This document shows, one piece after another, positions 20,901 to 32,718 of a DNA stretch of 64,000 bases (position 1 is its first letter; each line of letters opens with the position of its first letter). The notes beneath the pieces are model-generated. The model saw only the letters and a list, made by a program, of their open reading frames with translations, was not told the DNA's origin and did not search any database. Source of the stretch: Zanthoxylum bungeanum. Taxonomy: Eukaryota; Streptophyta; Magnoliopsida; Sapindales; Rutaceae. The position numbers and the translations under genes are program-made. The DNA lies in contig SKCR01010150.1 in the NCBI GenBank assembly GCA_019454045.1, positions 1 through 64,000 of the forward strand. The letters run 5' to 3'.

Positions 20901-23900
20901 CACACCAACGAGTTCCAGAGCCTGGTGAATCAGTTGTCTGCAGTAGACATGCAACTGGCAGACGAAGTTCAAGCCCTCTTGCTACTCAGTTCTCTTCCTG
21001 ATAGCTGGGAGACTCTGGTGGTTACTCTCAGCAACTCAGCTCCAGGAGGCAAACTTACCATGCCTATGGTAAAGGATGCCTTGTCAAATGAAGAAGCCAG
21101 AAGAAAAGACGTGGGCTCAGATCAAACAGAAGCTCTTGTCTCGGAGCAACGAGGAAGACAACATGAGAAACATCAAGGTGGGAGAAGAGGCAGAAGCAAA
21201 AGCAGGGGCAGGTCCAAGGACGGGAAAAAGACATACAAGTGCTTCCACTGTGGCATTGAAGGCCACTTGAAGAAGAATTGCCGGAAACTGCAACGGGAGC
21301 AGGGACAAGGCAATAACCAGCCAAAGAAGAATGATGCAGACACTAGTAGTTACTACAGTGGATGTAGATATGCTCCGGCCAGGAAGAAGCATGCCTTCAC
21401 ACCGCAACTCAGGATGTCGAGTGGGTGGGATACTGCAGCATCCTACCATGTCACTCCTCACAGGGATTTCTTCACAACATACAAAGCAGAAGACTTTGGA
21501 GCAGTGAAGATGGGGAATACCAGTTCTTCTCAGATAGCGGGAATTGGTGAAGTACAGTTGCGGACAAATGCAGGGTATACAGTAACCCTGAAAGAGGTCA
21601 GACATGTTCCAGAACTTCGGCTCAACTTACTCTCGGGAGTAGCCCTTGACAAACAGGGCTATGCTAACCACTTCAGCAACGGCACTTGGAGGATGATAAA
21701 AGGTGCCATGGTCATCGCCCGAGGACACATCTGTGGAACCTTGTACAAGACTCATGTGAAGATTTGTGCAGAAAGCCTCAATGTAGCTGAACGAGAGGCT
21801 TCTCAGAATCTGTGGCACCAGAGACTCGGTCACATGAGTGAAAGAGGGTTGTCTACCTTGACAAAGAAGGATCTAATCACCGTCTCCAAAAATGCTAATT
21901 TGGATCCTTGCAACCACTGCCTATTCGGTAAGCAACACAGAGTCTCTTTTAATTTCTCATCTACAAAGAAATCAGAGTTACTCAGTCTGGTGTACTCTGA
22001 TGTATGTGGTCCCTTGGAGGTAAACTCACTAGGCGGTAACAAATATTTTCTGACTTTTATTGATGATGCTTCTCGGAAAGTATGGGTGTATTTTCTGAAA
22101 TCAAAGGATCAGGTCCTGGATTATTTCAAACTGTTCCATGCCATGGTCGAGCGTGAAACAGGGAAGAAACTGAAGTGCCTTCGTACAGACAATGGAGGCG
22201 AATACACTTCCAGGGAGTTCGATGCCTACTGCGGAAGTCACGGCATTCGACATGAGAGGACTGTTCCACGCACCCCACAACACAATGGTGTCGCTGAAAG
22301 GATGAACCGCACCATTATGGAGAAAGTCAGAAGCATGATCAGTATGGCTAAGCTGCCAAAGCCATTCTGGGGAGAAGCTGTTCGTGCCGCCTGCTACCTG
22401 ATCAACAGATCACCATCCGTACCGTTGAACTTCGAGATTCCGGAGAAAGTGTGGTCTGGTAAGAATCCTTCATATTCTCATCTCAGAATATTTGGATGTT
22501 TAGCATTTGCACATGTATCCAAGGAGCTCAGACAGAAGCTCGATGCAAGGACTACTCCATGCATCTTCATAGGCTATGGAGACGAAGAATTTGGATACAG
22601 GTTATGGGACCCGAAGGAAAGGAAGGTCATCAGAAGCAGGGATGTAGTGTTTCTTGAAGACCAGACAATAGAAGACATTGAAAAGCCCAAGATGCCTTCT
22701 AAAACCAGTGCCGACAATGCCGATGCAAATCCAGACACAACCCCAACACCAGAACCAACACCAGTGGCCACAGATGATGATGGGGTGCAAGACATACCAG
22801 AAGCAGAACCAGAGGAGGAAGGAGGTGTTGAGCAGGGGGAGCTGCAACCTGCTCCATCAGAGGCTTCGAGTTCATCCACAGATCCGGATGATATCAGACA
22901 GCCAGAACCTCCAGTACGAAGATCCGAGAGAGGCCGGATTCCATCAGCCAGATACTCAGGATCAGAATACATTCTGCTAACTGACGAGGGGGAGCCAGAA
23001 ACCTTCAACGAAGCAGTATCTCATAAGGACAAAGACAAATGGCTGCACGCAATGCAGGATGAGATGGAATCTCTGCAGAAAAACAATACTTATGAGATAG
23101 TGAAGCTCCCACATGGAATGAAGGCACTGAAGAACAAATGGGTATTCAAGCTCAAGAAAGATGGCAGCGGAAAAGTGGTTGAAACACAAAGCTCGGCTAG
23201 TGGTCAAAGGATTCCTACAGAAAAAGGGAATTGACTTTGATGAGATTTTTTCACCGGTGGTAAAAATGGCTTCAATCCGAGTTATCCTAGGATTGGTAGC
23301 CAGATTGGAATGAAGGCACTGAAGAACAAATGGGTATTCAAGCTCAAGAAAGATGGCAGCGGAAAAGTGGTGAAACACAAAGCTCGGCTAGTGGTCAAAG
23401 GATTCCTACAGAAAAAGGGAATTGACTTTGATGAGATTTTTTCACCGGTGGTAAAAATGGCTTCAATCCGAGTTATCCTAGGATTGGTAGCCAGATTGAA
23501 TTTGGAGCTTGAACAGATGGATGTCAAAACTGCATTTCTTCATGGTGATCTGAATGAAGAAATCTACATGGAGCAGCCAAAAGGATTCAAGGTTTCAGGC
23601 AAAGAAAACCTTGTTTGCAAGCTGAAAAAGAGCTTGTACGGGCTCAAACAAGCACCGAGGCAGTGGTACAAGAAGTTCGACTCATTCATGGTGGGTCAAG
23701 GCTACAAAAGAACTGCAGCAGATCAATGTGTATACATTCAGAGGTTTCCAGATGGAAATTTCGTTGCTCTTCTACTGTATGTAGATGACATGTTGATTGT
23801 TGGACAAGAAGCAGCGAAGATCAGCCAGCTGAAGAAGGAACTCTCCAAAGCTTTCGATATGAAAGACTTAGGACCGGCTCAACAGATTTTGGGAATGGAG

Positions 23901-25624
23901 ATTGTTCGTGACAGACAGAACAAGAAGCTGTGGCTTTCACAGGAGAGGTATATTGAACGGGTAATCAGGAGGTTCGATATACAGAAAGCCAAACCAGTCA
24001 GCGTTCCGCTAGCGCACCATTTCAAACTGAGCAAGAGTTCGTGCCCCTCATCCAAGAAAGAGATAGAGGAAATGTCATCAATACCATATTCTTCAGCTGT
24101 TGGAAGCCTTATGTATGCCATGGTATGTACCAGGCCAGATATTGCACATGCAGTGGGTGTAGTGAGTCGTTTTCTCTCTAACCCTGGAAAGCAACACTGG
24201 GAGGCAGTCAAATGGATTCTCAGGTACCTCAAGGGTACAACGAAGTTTCGTCTGTGTTACGGGGGAGCTGATCCGATCTTGGAAGGCTATACAGATTCAG
24301 ATATGGCGGGAGATCTTGATGGTAGGAAATCTACATCAGGATTCATTTACACTTTTGCAGGGGGAGCTGTATCATGGCAGTCAAGATTGCAGAGGTGTAT
24401 TGCATTATCCACAACAGAGGCTGAGTACATTGCCATAGCTGAGGCAGGAAAAGAAATGTTGTGGCTAAAGCGGTTTCTCCAATAGTTAGGGATCAAGCAG
24501 ACAGAATACAAGATACATTGTGACAGTCAGAGTGCTCTGGACTTGAGAGCAAGAACTCAATGTATCATTCCCGGACGAAACACATTGATATTCGCTATCA
24601 CTGGATACGCGAGGTAATGGATCAACAACTGCTGAGACTAGTGAAGATCCATACAGATGAGAATCCAGCCGATATGTTAACAAAGGTGGTTACTCGGGAC
24701 AAGCTAGAGTTGTGCAGAGACATAACCGGGATAGCTGTCAGATGACGATTGTTTCGGATGCAGCTGGAGGGGGAGAATTGTTAGTTCAGCTGCCACTTTC
24801 ATGCATGGGTAATGCATATGACATGCTAACCACCATTTGAAGACTCCATGAAAAAGTTGCCAAGCAACTTTAGGTGATCTTTGAAAATTGAAGAAACAAC
24901 CAAAATACTTTTGGTGGAAGATTGTTATCACCATGAATCAAGGAGCAATTGATGGCATAAATCAAGGGTGAATAGTAACCCATCCTTGCCTATAAATTCA
25001 GACTTCCAGGGAGCTTAAAAGGCATCCCAGTGAGTGTGTGTATATTGTAGAGAGAAGTGAGAGAGGTTTTTCATTAAGTTTTCTTTGTGTAAAACTTGTG
25101 TATTATTCTTGTAGTAATAATACGAATTCGGTTTTTACTCAAACACTTCCAAGAGTGATAGTTATTTCCCAACAGTAATTACCAAAACTAATCCAAAAGA
25201 GAGCGTACCAATATGCATAATGTCAACAAAAAAAAAAAAAAAAAAAAACCCATAACCCAATTCATAAATTCCGAAACAGATTAAAAGAACAAGAAAAAAA
25301 AATTACCTTAATAACAACAGAAGTGACACCTTTGTCGACACAAAAGTAGGTGCCAGATTTTCTAGCATACTGCTCAGAGAATTTCCTCATTATCTCAACT
25401 GACTTCTCCGATGGCTCCACTAAAATTTCATACCAAAAAACGCATCATTACCATTAATATCAAAATCCCAATTTTAAAAAAAAAAAAACAAAACAAAACT
25501 TTGAGCTAAAGTTTTCACCTTGGACTCGAATTTTAGTCTCCGGGCGGTGACGGGCGATTCTGGAAGTGGGTGTGCAGATGAAAGTCGAAATGCCGGAGAC
25601 GTAAAGAGAGGAATGAAGAGTCAT
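17967..25624 (-). CDS. FTRC: Ferredoxin-thioredoxin reductase catalytic chain, chloroplastic (split by an intronic copia element)
   Basis: Six exons on the minus strand: 25519-25624, 25307-25419, 19080-19129, 18862-18933, 18136-18196 and 17967-18017. All are GT-AG and in phase, giving 150 aa (about 146 in Arabidopsis). The first 35 residues are Ser/Thr/Arg-rich, a plausible plastid transit peptide. The mature part carries the seven conserved cysteines: Cys62 (TYFCVDKG), Cys87/89 (LCPCRHYDD), Cys106/108 (FWNCPCVP) and Cys117/119 (ECHCML). The family uses these for the 4Fe-4S cluster and redox-active disulphide that pass electrons from ferredoxin to thioredoxin in the stroma. Intron 2 (19130-25306, 6177 bp) contains a complete copia element in the opposite orientation. 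No exon is damaged. GGCCCA, a site II-type motif, lies at 25876-25881 upstream. Confidence 0.94.
19486..19881 (+). repeat. Copia copy 1 5' LTR
   Basis: 396 bp. A CTATAAATT TATA-like box lies near 19698 and an AATAAT-type signal near 19824. It differs from the 3' LTR at three positions by eye. Confidence 0.95.
20156..20330 (+). repeat. CCACGTCA motif array in the copia copy 1 leader
   Basis: About 170 bp of untranslated leader contains nine CCACGTCA octamers (complement TGACGTGG) and one CACGTG core, spaced irregularly by about 10-30 bp. TGACGTGGC-type sites are known plant bZIP targets. A weaker version is present in copia copy 2 at 61290-61365 (complement). Confidence 0.8.
20566..24745 (+). 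pseudogene. Copia gag-pol polyprotein, copy 1, frame-disrupted
   Basis: Segments in order: 20566-20865 (gag N-terminus, NYSLWRPRM), 20859-23234 (gag C-terminus, CCHC knuckle CFHCGIEGHLKKNC at about 21240-21281, protease DTAASYHV, HQRLGHMSERG, integrase with TDNGGEY and PQHNGVAERMNRT), 23310-24485 (RT with VKTAFLHGDL and LLYVDDMLIVG; RNase H) and 24560-24745. Lesions: the only upstream ATG (20537) is out of frame; one base is missing at about 20856 compared with copy 2; frame slippage at about 21340-21430 next to the protease site; a 192/191-bp tandem duplication at 23115-23497 whose first unit carries an extra T; an in-frame TAG at 24483-24485; and a two-base insertion near 24547. Tork/TNT1-like ancestry is likely but not proved. 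Confidence 0.9.
23115..23497 (+). repeat. 192/191-bp tandem duplication inside copia copy 1 RT
   Basis: GGAATGAAGGCACTGAAGAA occurs at 23115 and 23307. The two units are identical by eye except for an extra T at about 23180 in the first. Copia copy 2 has a single unit in the corresponding place. Confidence 0.9.
24779..25174 (+). repeat. Copia copy 1 3' LTR
   Basis: 396 bp, directly preceded by the polypurine tract and followed by the GTAAT target duplication. Confidence 0.95.
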
Positions 25625-26109
25625 GTTTGATTGATTGCTTGCTTGCTTGCTTTAAGACTGTAACAAGAAGGAGCTCTTTAAGCAGTGTGTGGCTGTTTGT
25701 TTACATATATTGTGTGATCACAAAGTGATTCGGTTACCTTCGATTTAAAATCTTGATTTTATTTTGTTTTGTTTTGTAATGGTGTCAGTAAAGTAAATAT
25801 CGGGGAAAAATTTTATTTAGTTTTTGCAGGAGTCATCCGTTTGTTTTTATTTCTTTTTGGGTCTTATCCATATTAGGCCCAATGAGTTCCGTTTGATAAG
25901 CCCAATACGTTTCAAATCAATATACATTTAATGGTAAATTGCTCTTCGTGGCTAGAGTCGGGTTGATTTCCTATTTTGTTTTAACATTTTTAAAACATAT
26001 TTATTTTTGTTGTTACTTTTTTTTTTTTCATTTTAAAAAAAATTAAGAGTGGCCAAAATCTCTATTATTTCTTTAGCCACTACCTTTCCACAATTCAAAC
26101 TCAAGTAAC

Positions 26110-26147
<38 letters not shown>

Positions 26148-26728
26148 AATTACGTTAACTAAACCCTCCTTTGTAGACAGTGACATATGACTTATTATTT
26201 ATTGATAGGAATTAGCACATTAATGATGTAATTTGGATGAGTAAATGACTTGTGTAAAAGCAAACAACCACAAGTTTTGTCGATGGCTTTTTGAAGCATA
26301 AGAAAACAAATCTCAGTAGTAGTTTTTGCCGAAAGAACATGTATGTACAGAGTTTGCTGTATCTACAAGGCTAGAAGCTAATAATAAAGCATAGAACAGG
26401 AAGATGTTCAAATGGGGGCATGTAGTATGCATGCAGCGTGAGATTCAGGTCCTAAAGGTCACACTTGGTTGTTTTATTTGAAGAATATGTTACGCATAAC
26501 GCATGGACATGGTCACAACATCCTAAGGACCATCAAGCTGACAGTGGCGTATCCGCGGACGCAATGAGTTACGTATCAGTATCACTGATGATCACGAACA
26601 ATCCATTTTCAAATATTTTCTCCTGCAGAAATAAAATTGTTGAGAGATTTTCATCAAGTGTTGAGCAAGCATTTTGCCATATAATAAGAATCCAAAACAT
26701 GTTATTTTAGCAATACCTTTGGCACAAG
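25625..26728. other. Region between FTRC and CFM2
   Basis: The FTRC promoter and 5' UTR lie in the left part, with GGCCCA at 25876-25881. The rest is AT-rich with a (TA)n microsatellite at 26116-26145. The CFM2 3' UTR is expected just left of 26729. No gene seen. Confidence 0.6.
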
Positions 26729-29700
26729 CTAAAGTTCCTCCTGTGAAGGAGTTTCCTGTTCTTGCAGTCGTTGCAACCCACAATCAAGTTTGATTGCTGC
26801 AAGTAGCTCAGGAGACACAGCTGGCCAAGGCCGAACCTCTTTGCTGACTGATGCTTTGCCCTTCCCATTCTTCTTACCCCTGTGGCTAGATTCATCTTCT
26901 GCACCCCAGCCCCTGTACAGGATGACTTTACTAGGCTCCTGAGAGACTAGAACTGCACCTGTTGCTTCCTGCATGAGTAATTAACAAAGGAAAACATGTT
27001 ATTACAACCAATTCTTATTATTCTTATATTCAGGATAAACAAGGTAGAATCTGGGCATGGAGACCTCCAGTTTTGAAACGACTTCCTGGACCGAAGTCCC
27101 TTTGGCCCTGGCTTTGACATTTACTATAGCAAGAGGATGCCTCTCAAAGTGCGCTTTAATTGCTTTTGCAACACCAGTGACAATGTTGCTCCTCCCTAGT
27201 AAGTTTTATTAGCAGACAAACTAAAAACGATAAGTTCCCAGGATTATAATCAGTTGCAAGGAAACAAATCAGAAGCCGCAAATTTTGCATTAGAGATAGC
27301 AAGAAGGATGAACATGAAGTATAAACGAGAGAATTGAAATCACCTACTGCAAGCACCGGGAGCTTCTTCATTCTTAGAGCTTGTTTTCGCAGGAGAAGCC
27401 TGTCTCTATTGGAAAGTTGTACAGTTCTGGAAGTATTCTCACTCCAACCATTTCGAATCCCTATCGGAGTTGATAGTACTGATAGACTTTTAGCTGATTC
27501 AAGTGATGACTCTCTTGGCTCATTATCAGATGAAAATTCTGATATTGTTTTAGCTGATTCAAGTGATGACTCTGTTGGCTCATTATCAGATGAAAATTCT
27601 GATATTGTTTTAGCTGATTCAAGTGATACCTTTATAGGCTCATCATCAGATGAAAATTCTGATATAGTTTTAGCTGATTCAAGTGATACCTCTATAGGCT
27701 CATCATCAGATAATAATTCTGATATACACTTAGATGATTCAAGTGATGACTCTACTGGCACATTATCATATGAACAATGCTCCGCATCAACAGTGGTATT
27801 ATATTCCATTACCTCTTGCTGAAATCCATATAAGATACGTGATATCAGAAACCCAATAATATACACAGAACAGACAGAAGGAATACTAGATATTACCATA
27901 GAATTATCAAGGCAAGATGCAGAGCCACTAGCTACATCTTCAGCATAGAAATCTGCAATCATATTTGCCTGGTATTCTTTGCTTACGTATTCAAGTGATG
28001 ACTCAGATTCAGTTTCACCAATCCTAATCCCATTATGCATCAAGGAAAAATCAGTCTGCTTATCCTGTTGTGTGGCCAGTGGACCATCTATTGTAGCATC
28101 CATGAGATCAGTTGATTCTGTGTCTGTGGTAGTTAAATCAGCTCCGCGTTCCTCTCTAGCCTTAAGAAATATACCAAATACAATTTCAGATATATTTGAA
28201 GGTTTCCTCATTATTATATGCGTGATGCCCAACGGAACATCAGGTATGCATCCATGTTCAGTCACATAAACCAAAATGAGTATAACTAATTTAGCATCTA
28301 CACACACTTTATGAAATCTAACCACATATGCCCACCTCTACATTCACATCATAGGAAGAATCTGATCTCATACATTTGGCTGATTGCATCTCGCCAATCT
28401 CCTCTTTGACCTACATAATGACAAGACTGTGTGATTCCTCAAGTCATGAATCTAGTTCAGCAAAAAGGAACAGAATCAATTAATAAACGATGCTGCTCAC
28501 CAGCGGCAATATCGATTCATCAACTGTTTCTATACCATTCCCTTCCTCGTCTTTAACCTGGGTCAAGGCAGCACGACGTTAGTTCTCTCAATTTTATTGG
28601 TTAGTTCAAGCGTGAATTTGGAAATCCAATATGAAACAAACAAAAAAAATTAAAAAATATAAAGCTCACCAGCTGAAGTTTCAGTTTGTCTACGTTTCTG
28701 GTAAGTTCCAAAACATGTAGTTTCAAAGACTGCATCAGTAAGTGCAAAAGTGAATAAGCTGGAGTATATATCAATTTAAATTAACCTTTTAACAAAAGAA
28801 GAGTTTCCGGAAGATGAGAATTGTGGGGTATTTTCTTGTCTTTTGATTTCTATTTTCTTGATTTGGATTAGGGTCGAGAACGAAAATTGTCCTGCAGTGT
28901 GTGTGTGTGTGAACTTGCGCAGGCTCATGCGAGTTTTCCAATTTACCTGGCGACGTTGAGCTTCTAAGGAGCGCTTCATTGCTTCTCTTTTAGTCAGGAG
29001 TGTCTTAGGCCTCAAACATTCAGGCCTTTCATAATTCTTACCCCGATACACAATAATTGCATATCCCTTGATTACCCTCTCGACTGCTACTAAAATACCA
29101 CCACTTTCTGCCTCTAAGGTCCGTGCTTCTTGAAGAGCAGCTTCGATGCTTCTCTGCTTAGATATTATCTTCACAAGTTCCCTATATTTCCAGTGAAGAT
29201 GCATGTTTTCAACCGTTCCATCAAATACCCCCCGTCTACCTGAACACAAAAGACAGATTGGCCATTAGTGCCCCATTTCAAGGGAGCCAGACCTTTGATA
29301 TGATAAGAAAGAGAGTGTGTGTGTGTGTCTGTGCGTCTCTTTAAGAATTTCCTTTTATATACTCTTGGTTACAAAGAAAGAAAGATAGAGAATCAGCTCC
29401 TTCAGGTTTAAAGATCGCAAGCTATATGGCATGACTCACCCATTAGTAGGAAAGCCTTCATTCTCAAGCCAACCTTCCTTAGCATGTATCTTTCTTCTTC
29501 AGTTATACCTTCTTTATCTACTTCAAATTGCTGGGGGATCTCCTTCTCCTCCAGCTCAGCTAAGAGTTTCTCTGCCTTAGCTTTCTTTTCTAACACCTGT
29601 AAAAAAAGAAAAGGGAAACAAATCAACAATGCTGTGTGTAATACAATTAATACAGCAATACCAATTCACACAAACTGCAGCAACTAGTTTAGAGTCATAC

Positions 29701-32700
29701 CCTAGACAACCTGATGCTGGTCCTTCTAATAGCCACCTCGGCAGACCTTTGTTCTTTTTGCTCTGAATGCAGAATGTTTTTCTGGTCATTGGTACAAACA
29801 AATTCATCTTCAGTACTAGACTCAATATCATCACCAGAATTAGTCTGTATATTCCCAAGTTCAGGCTCCTCTTCAGAATCATTTGAAGTGCTAAATTCTA
29901 TCCTCTCTTTCTCGCAGAGAATTTCATGCTTTCTGCGTTCTTCTATTGCAGAGGAAACAGCAGGCGGTAGGAAATCCTTTCCCCTATAAAAGACAATAAA
30001 TTCCCTATCCCGGGAAAGCAGTGTTCCTCCAGTCAGCCTCTGCAATAAAGTGTTTCTAGTTAATACTTTCTGTGAAAACATCTTCTTGTTATTCAATAAA
30101 AGAAATCATCACCTAAGTACTCCAATGAGCTGTAGTAAATACGACAAGCAAATAACCACTGACAATTATTCTTGCTTGCCATGTTCAACAACAACAAGAA
30201 CTTCAACATCTAAAATCTAAAATCTAAAGAAAAATGAACCAGTAGATGGTAGAAAAACTGATGAAATAAGAGTTATATCTACAGAAAAGAAATGAAAAGT
30301 CTTTGATGTAAGGGAGTAACTATGCAATATCGGACCTTATTGGTTGTTTTCAGCACAAGTCAAATTGAAGAGTAAGATATTTGATTGCAACATAGATAAA
30401 ATGCAGTATGCAGATGAAAACACTAGTTAGGTACTACAATGCAAAACGACTGCGATTCCTTTTTGTAATTGGTTTAAGTAAATTCCCCAAACAGTTTTCA
30501 AACATGATACTCCTCTTGTCTAATCATACACATAATAACTGCACAATCCTAGCATTTCCCAAGCTATGATTAAAATGGTTTCTACAATAAATCATGATAT
30601 CATGACAGGATTTTAAACTGCTAGAAATTCTTAACAATTAAAGGTAAAAAGGGGAAAGCATAAATTGACAGATCAACACTAACTTTTAACTCTTTAGCCA
30701 TCATCTCACTGTTCATGTTCTGGACTCCTCTCTTAACTGCAATTTTGACAATCTCACATTTTTCCCAGAGCTTAACAACAGCAGCCGCCAATCCCTGAAG
30801 ATTCCTATTTCTACCTGTTATGAAGAGGAAAGCGGTGAAACAAATGTTCAGCAGAATCACAAACCATGCTAAAACAGAATTCAACTCACCCAATGCAAAG
30901 TGGCAGGGTAAGGGTCGGCCAAGTCTCCTTAATGTGTTCATTTCATCATTTGTTAACTTTGGCTGCACACCATAGGGAAGAAGGCGGAAAGGTCTCCTGT
31001 ATCCAGGAACTGTAGCAGGTAATAGATCAGCATCAATAGGCAGAGGGTCATATCCCCACCAATCAGTAAATCGAGGCCCCAGTCCATCTAACAAACGGTC
31101 AGCTTCCTCTACGAGTTCTATCTCACCAGGTAGCTGAAATCTTACTTTATATGGATAACCGACACCCTGTATCAAGGTTGGTTGAGCTCTTTTGTTGGTT
31201 GAACTTGGTCCAGAAGGTTTTGCACTATCCATACCAGAAGAACAACTCTTTGTTTCACCAAGTCCACCATCCACAAGTTGTTTCGGTAAATCATCAGAAG
31301 AAGCATCATCTGTTGAACTTTTATCAGCCAAGAAGTATGGATACTCATAATTGGCTCCTCTGTACAATATTATTTTACTTCCAGCTCTCCAAACAACCAA
31401 ACCGCCAGTTTTTCTCTGGAAGTAGCAGAAATAAAAGTAACAACAGAGCACAATATTTGGTGAACTTGGAAGTAACCACATGCCAAAACGATATTTCAAC
31501 ATGTACTATACAGAATAAGTTAGGATTTATCGCAACTTAAAAAAATGTACTTAGTAAAAGCAGCTGAGAAATTGTTCGTAGCACCATAAAACAATCTGAC
31601 AACATTCAATAAAGTATTTCAAGTGGAATCAATAATGAATTAATAAAGTATACAAGTGTGTGGGAAAGAAAATCACATCAGCCAAGGTACTACTGAGAAA
31701 ATTTAAAATTCTGGCAGGAATTGAACATCCTCCATTTTTTAGCTCGAATGAGCTACTCCATACATACTATGAAATATTGGCAACGAAACTCTCAATCCTA
31801 TCCTATCATTAATATAATATCATCATTACTTTGTGGAAATATTTATCACATTCCCCCTCTAGATCATTCCACTTTAATTTAATTACATAATCCATTTATT
31901 TCTAGCTCATCAAATTCACAACACTTCAAATATTAACAAACCAAATGTAAAATCAATCAAAATAATAATCATACCTCCAACAAATCATGGGTCCTCTTCA
32001 TATTCAGCCTACACAGATCCTCGCACACAATCTTCACCACCTCGGCATGCCTCCATCTCTCATGTATTCCATTCACAATCCCCTCCGTAATTCCCGCTTT
32101 CCCAACTATCAACTTCTGCTTCAACCCAATCCCAAGAGTCCTCAGCCTCCTCAGCTCATTTGCTGACAATTTCAACTCAGCCAATGTAGGCACCTCTTTC
32201 TCTTTCTCTTTCTCTTTCACCTTCTCCTTCTCATTCATCTTCAAATTCTTCGCCAACCATTTCTGTTTCCCCACTTCTTTATTCAACTTATTGTACCTAA
32301 CAATAGCAGCCCCTGTCCCCGGCACCGGCACCGGGTTCTCAGGCGTGCTCCAGCTTGCATCAATAGTGTGGCCCACTCGATATTTGGGTATCCTTTCGGG
32401 AAGTGGGATAAATATCTCTCCCGCGTTAGTGTCGGATATAGGGTTCAGGATGTTATCTTTACTTGTTGTTTGTTCAACAATGCCTAGACTCCGGAGCTTG
32501 TCAGCTATACGTTGAATTGCAGATGTGGTGTCGTTTTGGATGTTGGTTTTGGATTGGGTTTCTGGGTTTTCAGTTCTGGAGCATTTGATAAGGGAAATGA
32601 AGGGCTTTTCAGGGTTTTGCAGGGTTAGGGTTTTGTGGAAGGTGGATAATGGAGAAGATGAACTTGTTAGGGTTTTTGGAAAGAGTATTGGGTTTTGGTA

Positions 32701-32718
32701 GTACGGAGAAAGCAACAT
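26729..32718 (-). CDS. CFM2: CRM-domain chloroplast group II intron splicing factor CFM2
   Basis: Thirteen exons: 31975-32718, 30890-31415, 30684-30814, 29701-30039, 29440-29596, 28947-29239, 28670-28729, 28501-28557, 28336-28410, 27897-28160, 27344-27818, 27065-27195 and 26729-26968. All are GT-AG and in phase, giving about 1163 aa; stop TAG at 26729-26731. The N-terminus looks like a transit peptide. Four CRM domains are centred on GKAGITEG (about residue 206), GRNRNLQG (about 424), GRRGVFDG (about 633) and GRSNIVTG (about 1041). [20 protein letters not shown] and [20 protein letters not shown] identify CFM2 among CRM proteins. The family binds plastid introns with CAF1/CAF2. Arabidopsis CFM2 is about 1011 aa. 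Much of the extra length here is the Ser/Asp/Glu-rich linker between CRM3 and CRM4, which includes five 20-residue repeats. Confidence 0.93.
27481..27780 (-). repeat. CFM2: Five in-frame 60-bp repeats inside CFM2
   Basis: Five consecutive 60-bp units, each encoding 20 residues of the type [16 protein letters not shown] followed by four variable residues. The central units are almost identical and the outer ones are more diverged, as expected from slippage or unequal crossing-over. They lie in the acidic linker before the fourth CRM domain. Confidence 0.95.

Larger units (their letters stand above)
19486..25174 (+). mobile_element. Ty1/copia LTR retrotransposon, copy 1, inside FTRC intron 2
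   Basis: LTRs 19486-19881 and 24779-25174, both 396 bp, begin TGTTAGTT and end CCCAACA. A perfect 5-bp target duplication GTAAT lies at 19481-19485 and 25175-25179. The primer-binding site TGGTATCAGAGC (19884-19895) is complementary to initiator tRNA-Met, and the polypurine tract GGAGGGGGAGAAT precedes the right LTR. I count three mismatches between the LTRs (0.8%), so the insertion is young. Domain order gag-protease-integrase-RT-RNase H is the copia order. The coding region is broken at several points (see the pseudogene entry), so the copy is not autonomous as read. Confidence 0.96.

Noticed and set aside
26041..26110. Possible SINE on the minus strand with a GAGTTTGAATTG B box
   Set aside because: Only a B-box-like string was found, with no module shared with the other SINE copies and no target duplication.
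27334..27822. 162-codon plus-strand Ser/Asp-rich ORF
   Set aside because: Antisense of the repeated exon 11 of CFM2; the plus frame has no supporting gene structure.
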